Assembly (NCBI GenBank): GCA_017413675.1
Contig: JAFPSR010000039.1
Location: forward strand, 1-10,590
Direction: 5' to 3'
Length of the DNA: 10,590 nt
Origin: Clostridia bacterium
Lineage (GTDB): Bacteria > Bacillota_A > Clostridia > Christensenellales > UBA1750
A program made the translations under genes and the position numbers. The notes beneath the pieces were generated by a model. It was given only the letters and a program-made list of their open reading frames with translations. It was not told the DNA's origin and made no database searches. Of the stretch, positions 1 through 5,200 are shown in pieces. Within the stretch, counting starts at the first letter, position 1. Every line of letters starts with the position of its first letter.

Positions 1-158
1 AGAACGAGATGTTTTATGGGTGCGAGAAGGACTACCGATCCTATGAGGAGTTCTCCACAGCCATGGCCGATTATATTGATTACTACAACAACGAGCGCAT
101 CCAGGCAAAAACAAAGTGGATGCCGCCTGTAAAATACAGAATGGCATCCACTAGTTGA
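1..158 (+). CDS. IS3-family transposase, C-terminal fragment (runs off the left edge)
   Basis: This is the last 51 codons of an open frame that enters from the left edge; the first full codon is at position 3 and the TGA stop is at 156-158. The residues include a YIDYYNNERIQ stretch followed by WMPPVKYR, which is the usual C-terminal end of the DDE integrase-core transposase (OrfB) of IS3-family elements, close to the IS150 group. In this family OrfB, made as an OrfAB fusion by programmed frameshifting, catalyses copy-out/paste-in transposition through a circular intermediate. The catalytic DDE residues lie upstream of the window, so activity cannot be judged. The element's right inverted repeat follows 20 nt after the stop, the expected arrangement. 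Assignment to IS3 is firm; the exact IS name is not determined. Confidence 0.88.
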   Translation, partial: NEMFYGCEKDYRSYEEFSTAMADYIDYYNNERIQAKTKWMPPVKYRMASTS

Positions 159-178
159 GCCTCGGTCATAAATCAATG

Positions 179-198
179 TGTCCAGGAAATGGGGTACA
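179..198 (+). repeat. Right terminal inverted repeat of the IS3-family element
   Basis: Read on the minus strand from 198 inward, this begins TGTACCCCATTTCCTGGACA. The TGTA outer end and the position just past the transposase stop are typical of an IS3/IS150-type terminal repeat. The matching left repeat and the short target duplication (usually 3-4 bp) lie outside or cannot be paired here, so the exact boundary at 198 is inferred. Confidence 0.65.
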
Positions 199-225
199 CA
201 TCACTATCGCGTGGTTTTCTACTAC

Positions 226-261
226 AAAAAAGATCCGGAACCGGTATGTACCGGTTCCGGA
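226..261 (-). terminator. Intrinsic terminator of the Hsp20 gene
   Basis: A perfect 13-bp inverted repeat (234-246 with 249-261, core CCGGAACCGGTA) is followed on the minus strand by six T residues (complement of A226-A231). It lies about 30 nt downstream of the Hsp20 stop codon. A looser T-rich stretch on the other side (268-274) means it may also stop plus-strand transcripts coming out of the insertion sequence. The stem would open by a pair or two to give a usable loop. Confidence 0.8.
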
Positions 262-292
262 CCTTCTGTTTTTTACTGGGATTCATCCTGTT

Positions 293-736
293 TTATTCAA
301 TCAGGATGGTTCTCTTTTCAGGCAGTCTCTTCTGTTCTTTCTTCGGAATCTCCAGGCTGAGGACGCCATCTTCAAACTTGGCCTTTACGTCATTTTCCGT
401 GATCTCTTCTCCGACATAAAAGCTTCTCTGCATCGTGCCTGCATAACGTTCCTGGCGGATAACTTTGCCCTTTCTGCCGGTCTTATCCTTCTCCACATTC
501 TTCGATGCGGTAATGGAAAGATAACCGTTTTCCAGGGACAGGTTGATATCTTCCTTCTTGAATCCGGGCAGATCCATATCCAGTTCATAATGGTCATCGT
601 GTTCGTGCACATCGGTGCTCATTTCATGGGATGCGTGTCTGCCGTACAACTGGCGTTCCATCTGCTTATAAGCACGGGGGAACTCATCAAAGAACTCATC
701 GAACAGATTCTCAGCAAAAATACTCGGCATCAACAT
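293..736 (-). CDS. Small heat-shock protein, Hsp20/alpha-crystallin family
   Basis: This 147-residue protein is an ATP-independent holdase chaperone that binds unfolding proteins in the cytoplasm and keeps them refoldable. The alpha-crystallin domain spans about residues 40-133. It contains the DLPGFKKEDI segment (55-64), the GYLSI turn (71-75), and the diagnostic FEDGVLSLEIPK block (121-132). The C-terminus carries an I-x-I motif (ILI, 144-146), which in this family docks onto neighbouring dimers in the oligomer. The N-terminal arm is rich in Phe, Glu and Asp, as usual. The start at 736 is supported by AGGAGG at 745-750 with 8 nt spacing; the internal Met at residue 3 would be too far away. 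The gene is single, with its own promoter, CIRCE operator and terminator, so HrcA-controlled heat induction is expected. Length is normal for the family. Confidence 0.95.
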   Translation of the reverse strand: MLMPSIFAENLFDEFFDEFPRAYKQMERQLYGRHASHEMSTDVHEHDDHYELDMDLPGFKKEDINLSLENGYLSITASKNVEKDKTGRKGKVIRQERYAGTMQRSFYVGEEITENDVKAKFEDGVLSLEIPKKEQKRLPEKRTILIE

Positions 737-846
737 AACTCATACCTCCTTAGACATGCGCTGCATACAGCGTGTCAATATGTTGTTTCCCGAGCATTGG
801 AGCGGAGATCTTTCTGCAAGGACCTCTGTTCCTTTGTTCGATTATT

Positions 847-874
847 ATTATATCTAAACTATCAGCACTGTCAA
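847..874 (-). promoter_or_regulatory. Sigma-A type promoter of the Hsp20 gene
   Basis: Read on the minus strand, a perfect -35 TTGACA (complement of 869-874) and a perfect -10 TATAAT (complement of 847-852) are separated by 16 bp. This leaves a 5' leader of roughly 100 nt before the Hsp20 start. The -35 box lies within the CIRCE operator. Confidence 0.85.
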
Positions 875-888
875 TAGGTGAGTGCTAA
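862..888 (-). promoter_or_regulatory. CIRCE operator (HrcA binding site)
   Basis: The consensus is TTAGCACTC-N9-GAGTGCTAA. Here the arms are TCAGCACTG (862-870) and GAGTGCTAA (880-888) with exactly 9 nt between them. One arm is perfect and the other differs at two positions. HrcA is the repressor of class I heat-shock genes and releases this site when GroEL is occupied by unfolded protein. The operator overlaps the -35 box, so bound HrcA should block RNA polymerase directly. Confidence 0.88.
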
Positions 889-1018
889 TTTATTTTGTTA
901 AGAAATTATGATGATTTTTGTGCTGCCCCGGCTGTTTCCATGGTATAGTTTATACAGCAAACGGTCCGGGAAAACCATCTGACAGACATCTTCTACCGGA
1001 CTGAAAAGGAGGATGCTT

Positions 1019-2188
1019 ATGAATTTCCATCTGCTGGAACAATATCTGGATTCCCTGTATGAGGAATACGGGCTTCCGTCACTGGATATCGTAGTTACGA
1101 AGGATCATGAAACCGTCTATCGTCATATGGCCGGCTTTTCGGACAATGAGAGAAAACGGCCCGTCAGCCCCCGGGACTTTTACTTTATGTATTCCAACAC
1201 CAAACTGATCACGATGACTGCCATGATGCAGCTGATCGAAGCAGGGAAAGCTTCCCTGTATGATCCTGTCTGCAGGTTCTTACCGGAATGGGAATATATG
1301 ACGGTTATGAACGCGGACTGGAAAACCAAGGGACCCGGATTCACTCCGACTCTGTCAGAGCCTTCCCACTATGCAAAAACACAGGTCCGTATTATCGATT
1401 GTATATCCATGACTGCCGGGCTGACCTACGATATACATTCCGAAGCCATCCAGGCTTTGGTGCGGGAAAAGCCGGATGCTTCCACCCGGGAAGTGATCGC
1501 CGCCGTCGCAAAGATGCCGCTCCTGTTTGAACCGGGAACCCGCTATCAATATTCCCTCGGGCATGACGTCATCGCTGCTGTCATTGAGGCAATCAGCGGG
1601 GAAAGGTACAGTGATTATCTGACCCGTCATATTTTCGAGCCTCTTGGCATTACGGATCTGACCTGTCACATGACGGCAGAGCAAAAATCCAGACTGAGCG
1701 CCATCTATCGGTATAATCCGGATACGAAGGAGATGCGGTATATTCCGGATAACAAACCGTTCTTTATTACCTCCAACTATGAAAGCGGAGGAGCCGCCCT
1801 GGCCGGTACCACAGAAGCCTATGCCTCCGTTGTGGAAGCGCTTGCAAACCGCGGTGTCGGCCGGAACGGGAACCGGATCCTGAAAGAAGAAAGCGTGATG
1901 CGCTTTACTCATTCGGTTCTTACCGGGGAATCGGTTCGTGACTTCCGTGTGGCGCGTTACATGGAATATTCCTATGGTCTCGGCGTCCGTGTGAAAACAA
2001 CACAGTATACCGGCCAATCCCCCATCGGGGAATTCGGCTGGGACGGTGCGGCAGGCACGTATGCGGTCGTGGATCCGTTCAACCATATCGGGATCTTCTA
2101 TGTGGAACATGTCCTCGGATTCCCGGATGGGCCCGGAGTCATACATCCCCGTGTACGGGATCTGGTATATAAAGGTCTGTCCCGATGA
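1019..2188 (+). CDS. Beta-lactamase-fold serine hydrolase (class C beta-lactamase / esterase-like family)
   Basis: This 389-residue protein belongs to the large serine beta-lactamase-like family (PF00144), which includes class C beta-lactamases, D-Ala-D-Ala carboxypeptidases and family VIII esterases. The nucleophile motif S-x-x-K is SNTK at residues 59-62. The second motif, normally Y-x-N, reads Y178-S-L, so the usual Asn is replaced. The third motif region appears as FGWDGAAGTY (339-348), in place of KTG or HTG. There is no signal peptide, membrane segment or lipobox, so the protein is probably cytoplasmic, which argues for an esterase or peptide hydrolase over a resistance beta-lactamase. 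I chose the ATG at 1019 because AAGGAGG at 1006-1012 gives 6 nt spacing; an in-frame ATG at 1013 touches that site directly and is unlikely. The stop codon lies in the loop of a downstream hairpin. Substrate unknown. Confidence 0.88.
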   Translation: MNFHLLEQYLDSLYEEYGLPSLDIVVTKDHETVYRHMAGFSDNERKRPVSPRDFYFMYSNTKLITMTAMMQLIEAGKASLYDPVCRFLPEWEYMTVMNADWKTKGPGFTPTLSEPSHYAKTQVRIIDCISMTAGLTYDIHSEAIQALVREKPDASTREVIAAVAKMPLLFEPGTRYQYSLGHDVIAAVIEAISGERYSDYLTRHIFEPLGITDLTCHMTAEQKSRLSAIYRYNPDTKEMRYIPDNKPFFITSNYESGGAALAGTTEAYASVVEALANRGVGRNGNRILKEESVMRFTHSVLTGESVRDFRVARYMEYSYGLGVRVKTTQYTGQSPIGEFGWDGAAGTYAVVDPFNHIGIFYVEHVLGFPDGPGVIHPRVRDLVYKGLSR

Positions 2189-2211
2189 GGGACAGGCCTT
2201 TCCTGCCTTTT
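2171..2211 (+). terminator. Hairpin at the end of the hydrolase gene: terminator or attenuator
   Basis: A 13-bp stem (2171-2183 with 2189-2201, one G-T pair) has a 5-nt loop that contains the TGA stop codon of the hydrolase gene. The following tract is only moderately T-rich (TTT, then CCTTTT to 2211), so termination may be partial. The right arm overlaps an alternative hairpin: 2196-2202 can instead pair with 2214-2220. The metallophosphoesterase gene begins 72 nt after the hydrolase stop, and I saw no convincing promoter between them, so partial read-through may feed that gene. Confidence 0.6.
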
Positions 2212-2260
2212 CCGAAAGGCTGGATGTAAACCAAATTCACCAGGATAAGGAAAGAACAAG

Positions 2261-3217
2261 ATGGACAATATCCGGGAACGGTATACACTTCCTTCCTATT
2301 ACGATTCTTATTTACAGGACAAGACGGAAAGAATCCGGGCTCTGATCCGGGAATCCGGAGAAGACGGAGATGTCTTTCTTTTTATCACGGATGAGCACTG
2401 GTCTGAGAACCGGAAAAATTCACTTCCCCTGATCCAGGCTCTCGCCAAAGAGCTTCCTATCCCCCGCCTGTTTTCCGGAGGAGATGAAACCGACGGGCAC
2501 GGTGGGGATTTCTGCCGGCTGATCCGGGAAGTATTTCCCGGGAAAATCTATCATGCAGTCGGAAACCACGAATATTTCCTGCACACAACCGGAGAGGAAC
2601 TTTGGGCGGATTTTGATGCGGACAATGACGACCAGATCGGGAATCCGCAGCGGCATTACTATTATATCGACAACCGGCGTGATCAAATCCGTTATATCAT
2701 TCTGAACCTGTTCTGTGAAAACGGTGAGGTTGGAGGAAAGCCGGCTTCCCCCTGCGATTATGATCAGCTGGACTGGCTCCGGCATACCGCATTGGATGTG
2801 GAACCGGGCTGGACCATCCTCATTATCACGCACATGTTCTATAAAATCATCAAAAAAGAGCGTGACTGGGGTATTACTTCCTATGCACAGGCATGCATGG
2901 ATATCCTGGATACCTATTCCGGCAGCGGTACCATTGCCGCAGTCATCCAGGGGCATACGCACCGGGACCGGATTGCTTCCACAAGAACGGGGATTCCCAT
3001 CATCATTTCGACATGCGACAAAAACCAGACAGCCGAATCTGCCGACGGTTTTATCGATATCCTGGTGGACAGGCCGGACGGGACGATCCGTGAGCAGGCT
3101 TTTGACGTGATGGTGCTGAACAAAAAAGCCCGTACCCTCACCGCTGTGCGGATCGGGTGCCCGGCCATGAACGAGGAAACCGGGACGGAAACCGAAGAGA
3201 GAACCGTTTGTTACTGA
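2261..3217 (+). CDS. Calcineurin-like metallophosphoesterase
   Basis: This 318-residue protein has the full two-metal phosphoesterase signature in order: D44-x-H46 (in ITDEHW), D75 (in SGGDETD), GNHE at 101-104, H191 (in ITHMF) and GHTH at 231-234. In this superfamily (PF00149) these residues hold a dinuclear metal centre that hydrolyses phosphomonoesters, phosphodiesters or pyrophosphates. An insertion rich in Asp (about 117-125) lies between the third and fourth motifs, and the last 20 residues are charged and Glu/Thr-rich. There is no signal peptide, so a cytoplasmic role is likely. The start is supported by AAGGA at 2247-2251 with 9 nt spacing. It lies downstream of the serine hydrolase on the same strand, beyond a weak terminator, so co-transcription is possible. 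Substrate cannot be predicted: nucleotides, phospho-sugars and phosphoproteins are all possible for the family. Confidence 0.92.
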   Translation: MDNIRERYTLPSYYDSYLQDKTERIRALIRESGEDGDVFLFITDEHWSENRKNSLPLIQALAKELPIPRLFSGGDETDGHGGDFCRLIREVFPGKIYHAVGNHEYFLHTTGEELWADFDADNDDQIGNPQRHYYYIDNRRDQIRYIILNLFCENGEVGGKPASPCDYDQLDWLRHTALDVEPGWTILIITHMFYKIIKKERDWGITSYAQACMDILDTYSGSGTIAAVIQGHTHRDRIASTRTGIPIIISTCDKNQTAESADGFIDILVDRPDGTIREQAFDVMVLNKKARTLTAVRIGCPAMNEETGTETEERTVCY

Positions 3218-3303
3218 AAAGAGAAGGAGCTTTCCAATTTGACAGGGAAGAATCAAGTTTAAAATAAAGTATAATTTAATTTGAACTGATCGAGGTGCTG
3301 TTC

Positions 3304-3380
3304 ATGGCATATATTACGCGGAGCTTGGAAAGAAAGTTCCTAAAATGAGCACTGCTTTTAAAGTTGTTATGGTAACTGAG
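3304..3380 (+). pseudogene. N-terminal remnant of an AAA ATPase (ATP-binding, DUF4143-type) with frameshift
   Basis: From the ATG at 3304 the frame reads MAYITRSLERKFLK and then stops at TGA 3346-3348. The +2 frame from 3345 continues with MSTAFKVVMVTE. Joined, these resemble the N-terminus of the common ATP-binding proteins with an AAA_14/DUF4143 arrangement, whose start is typically MAY-x-x-RSLE followed by F-x-V-V-x-VTGARQVGK. One base appears to have been lost around 3341-3345. The similarity ends at VTE, just before where the Walker A loop (GARQVGK) should be, so only about 25 codons survive. A possible old ribosome binding site (GAGGTG, 3292-3297) remains. Family assignment rests on memory of the N-terminal pattern and is tentative. 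Confidence 0.5.
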
Positions 3381-3394
3381 GCTAATCCTATAAT

Positions 3395-3436
3395 AAGGCA
3401 GACAGTTTTCATCATTTCGATGCTGTCTGCCTTTTC
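3395..3436 (+). terminator. Stem-loop with T-tract, probable intrinsic terminator
   Basis: Arms 3395-3405 (AAGGCAGACAG) and 3423-3433 (CTGTCTGCCTT) form an 11-bp stem. CATC 3410-3413 and GATG 3419-3422 can extend it inside, across a TTTT bulge. The plus-strand 3' side runs into TTTTCTG. It would stop transcripts from the metallophosphoesterase gene, which ends 177 nt upstream with no nearer terminator seen. Confidence 0.6.
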
Positions 3437-3460
3437 TGTCCCGGTTTTTGTCCCGGTTTT
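3437..3460. repeat. Perfect 12-bp tandem repeat, two copies
   Basis: TGTCCCGGTTTT occurs at 3437-3448 and again at 3449-3460 without a gap. On the minus strand one frame reads KTGTKTGTEK, which could be the leftover end of a lost protein, but the flanks do not match a family I can name. It sits in the 323-nt stretch between the metallophosphoesterase stop and the tRNA, otherwise filled by the ATPase remnant and two terminators. Confidence 0.6.
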
Positions 3461-3492
3461 TCCTGCCAAGCATATAGAAATTCTCCAAAAAC

Positions 3493-3532
3493 AAAAAAAG
3501 AAAAAGCCCGAAAACCCACATGGTTTCAAGCT
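3493..3532 (-). terminator. Intrinsic terminator of the tRNA-Thr gene
   Basis: On the minus strand, AGCTTGAAACCA pairs imperfectly with TGGGTTTTCGGGCT (between 3505 and 3532). It is followed by a long T run interrupted by one C (complement of 3493-3504). It begins 8 nt past the CCA end of the tRNA. Confidence 0.72.
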
Positions 3533-3539
3533 TTTCTGC

Positions 3540-3615
3540 TGGAGCTAATGATGAGACTCGAACTCATGACCTCATCCTTACCAAGGATGTGCTCTACCAC
3601 CTGAGCTACATTAGC
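3540..3615 (-). tRNA. tRNA-Thr (anticodon GGT)
   Basis: A complete 76-nt cloverleaf is visible on the minus strand. The acceptor stem is GCTAATG with CATTAGC, the D arm GCTC/GAGC, the anticodon arm CATCC-TTGGTAA-GGATG, the variable loop AGGTC, and the T arm ATGAG-TTCGAGT-CTCAT. The discriminator is T and the 3' CCA is encoded in the DNA (3540-3542). The anticodon is GGT (complement of 3580-3582), so it reads ACC and ACT codons. The gene stands alone with its own promoter and terminator. Its 3' end faces the degraded region at 3300-3500; tRNA 3' ends are common integration sites, but no duplicated tRNA end is present in this window. Confidence 0.97.
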
Positions 3616-3628
3616 AGGAACAGTAAAT

Positions 3629-3657
3629 AATATACACGATCGTCTTTTCTTTGGCAA
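3629..3657 (-). promoter_or_regulatory. Promoter of the tRNA-Thr gene
   Basis: On the minus strand, -35 TTGCCA (complement of 3652-3657) and -10 TATATT (complement of 3629-3634) are separated by 17 bp. The -10 ends 13 nt before the 5' end of the tRNA. Spacing and sequences fit a sigma-A promoter well. Confidence 0.78.
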
Positions 3658-3756
3658 GTGTTTTTTTCAACTTTATCCGTTCCGGTCAGCCGGGAGATTA
3701 TTCCATGCACAGACTGATGAACCGTCTTCCCCGGCCAGATCAGGAACTTCACTTCA

Positions 3757-3789
3757 GGAGAGGCAGCCTGTTTTCCGGTCTGCCTCTCC
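3757..3789 (-). other. Strong hairpin after the AGE-family epimerase gene, no T-tract
   Basis: A perfect 10-bp stem (GGAGAGGCAG 3757-3766 with CTGCCTCTCC 3780-3789) lies 11 nt after the epimerase stop on the minus strand. Neither side is followed by a T run, so it is more likely a 3'-end stabiliser or a Rho-linked or processing site than a classical intrinsic terminator. The rest of 3658-3756 shows nothing further. Confidence 0.5.
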
Positions 3790-3800
3790 CGGAAGAATCC

Positions 3801-5009
3801 TCATTTCTCGTTTTCCAATGCCGTCATCAGCCGGTCTGCCATAATCAGGCTCCTCGGCACATGGAACGGTCCTTTGAATGTGCTTCCCTTGCAGGGCGGT
3901 TCCGTCGGTTTCCCGTCCCGGCGCAAATAACCGAACCATTCCCCATATTCCGGATCCGCAAAATGCTCCCGGCAGTACCGGAGACACCGGCCAAACCATT
4001 CCAGATAGTACTCATCCTTCGTATCCCGGTAGAACAGCAAGGAGGCTATCAGGATTTCATTGTGCGGCCACCAGAGCTTCATGTCATGTTCATAGGCTTC
4101 CGGGGGCTTTCCGAGCGCATCGATAAAATACAGGAGTCCCCCGAATTCCGGATCCCAGCCCGCGCTTATGGCATTGCGGAAAATATCCTGTGCGATATTG
4201 TGCAGTTCCCTGTCTCCGGTGTAGTCAGCCTGTTCTGCCAGGAACCAGCTTCCCTCGATATCGTGCCCGGGATTGACCACCCTGCCCGCTACCGTATCGG
4301 TCTGCAGTTCGCCGTGGATACCCACCGTTTCCAACACGCATTTAAGCTCCGGTTTATAGTGATACCGGACTATCTCATCGACACATTCCAAAGCCCTGGC
4401 ATCGTACAGGCTCCGGTTTTCCGGATCGCATCTGCGCAGTATGCTCGTCACATTCAGGTAAATCATCGGATCGGCAAAAGCCCTGCTCTGCCGGGTTTCC
4501 GGGTTGGTTTTCGGGCCGTATCCGGTCGGATCCTGTATCAGCCCGTGATTGAGGCGGTAAACCAGTTCGTAATATGCCCTTGCCCGTTCCAGATAGATCT
4601 CCTCACCGGTATTTGCATAATACTCCGCGTTCGCCATGATATAGAATGTTTCCGAGAAACAGTATCTTCGCTGGCGAAGCGGTTTCCCGTCTCCCGTTAC
4701 CGTAAAGTACATCCGACCTCCGGCATCCCGGTTGATACAGTACTTTTCGAGGAATTCCAGACAGCTTCTGCTGGCTTCCAGCCATTCTTCCTTTTTTCCG
4801 TAAACGGTGCAGAGATAGGCAAATATCCATCCGCACCGCCCCTGCATCCAAACGCTTTTATCCGTGGAAAACAGCTTTCCGCTGCGGTCCAGGCAGGTAT
4901 ATACACCGCCGTGCTCCCGGTCCATCCCGTTTTCCAACCAGAACCGGACCGTTCGATCCAGTTCCTCCCGAATCCACTTATGGCTCTCCAAAAAAGTCTG
5001 TCGCTCCAT
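3801..5009 (-). CDS. N-acylglucosamine 2-epimerase (AGE) family protein
   Basis: This 402-residue protein matches the AGE family in length and pattern. The family folds as an (alpha/alpha)6 barrel and interconverts C2 epimers or aldose/ketose pairs: N-acetylglucosamine with N-acetylmannosamine, cellobiose with glucosyl-mannose, or mannose with fructose. Key residues of known AGE enzymes have clear counterparts: R58 (in WMQGR), H249 (in NPGHDIEGSW), E318 (in WWPHNE) and H383 (in FKGPFHVPR). The closing EYGEWFGYL...KGSTFKGPFHVPR block (354-386) is especially typical. There is no signal peptide, so it is cytoplasmic. The start at 5009 has GGAGGG at 5016-5021, spacing 6 nt. It is transcribed alone, with a candidate promoter at 5053-5061. 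Without neighbouring sialic-acid or mannan genes, the substrate (GlcNAc, cellobiose or a monosaccharide) cannot be fixed. Confidence 0.92.
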   Translation of the reverse strand: MERQTFLESHKWIREELDRTVRFWLENGMDREHGGVYTCLDRSGKLFSTDKSVWMQGRCGWIFAYLCTVYGKKEEWLEASRSCLEFLEKYCINRDAGGRMYFTVTGDGKPLRQRRYCFSETFYIMANAEYYANTGEEIYLERARAYYELVYRLNHGLIQDPTGYGPKTNPETRQSRAFADPMIYLNVTSILRRCDPENRSLYDARALECVDEIVRYHYKPELKCVLETVGIHGELQTDTVAGRVVNPGHDIEGSWFLAEQADYTGDRELHNIAQDIFRNAISAGWDPEFGGLLYFIDALGKPPEAYEHDMKLWWPHNEILIASLLFYRDTKDEYYLEWFGRCLRYCREHFADPEYGEWFGYLRRDGKPTEPPCKGSTFKGPFHVPRSLIMADRLMTALENEK

Positions 5010-5052
5010 TTGTTTCCCTCCGTCTTTTGACTCAGGTCTTTTCTTCCCTTCC

Positions 5053-5061
5053 AGTATATCA
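5053..5061 (-). promoter_or_regulatory. Candidate extended -10 promoter of the AGE-family gene
   Basis: The minus strand reads TGATATACT, an extended -10 (TG-N-TATACT, complement of 5053-5061). It lies about 45 nt upstream of the epimerase start and downstream of the previous gene's terminator. No good -35 is seen, which extended -10 promoters can tolerate. Confidence 0.4.
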
Positions 5062-5094
5062 TCATATTCCTAAGGCGATATGACCGAAATCAGT

Positions 5095-5134
5095 AAAATA
5101 ACGGGCTGCCGTACAGCAGGTACAGCAGCCCGTT
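5095..5134 (-). terminator. Intrinsic terminator of the radical SAM gene
   Basis: Stem AACGGGCTGC (5100-5109) with GCAGCCCGTT (5125-5134) is extended by an inner GTAC/GTAC stem (5111-5114, 5120-5123) around a 5-nt loop. The minus-strand tail is TATTTTACT. It lies 66 nt after the radical SAM stop and isolates that gene from the epimerase gene. Confidence 0.75.
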
Positions 5135-5200
5135 TCCCGGATTGACTATTCTTTCCCGGCCAGTTACAGGCCCGTTTATCTTTCCGTTCTGCGGCAGGGA

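Noticed and set aside
918..949. TTGTGC (918-923) and TATAGT (944-949) as a promoter for the serine hydrolase gene
   Set aside because: Spacing is 20 bp and both boxes are imperfect. The hydrolase must have a promoter near here, but the sequence does not fix it.
3239..3275. TTGACA (3239-3244) and TATAAT (3270-3275) as a promoter for the ATPase stub
   Set aside because: The boxes are 25 bp apart, too far for a sigma-A promoter, so I did not call it. It may be the decayed promoter of the lost gene.
3540..3615. tRNA-Thr 3' end as an attachment site of an integrated element
   Set aside because: No second copy of the tRNA 3' end and no integrase gene is in the window, so integration here cannot be supported.
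3651..5030. 459-residue open frame on the plus strand opposite the epimerase gene
   Set aside because: The epimerase on the minus strand has all catalytic residues of its family. The plus frame has no domain and lacks a supported start.
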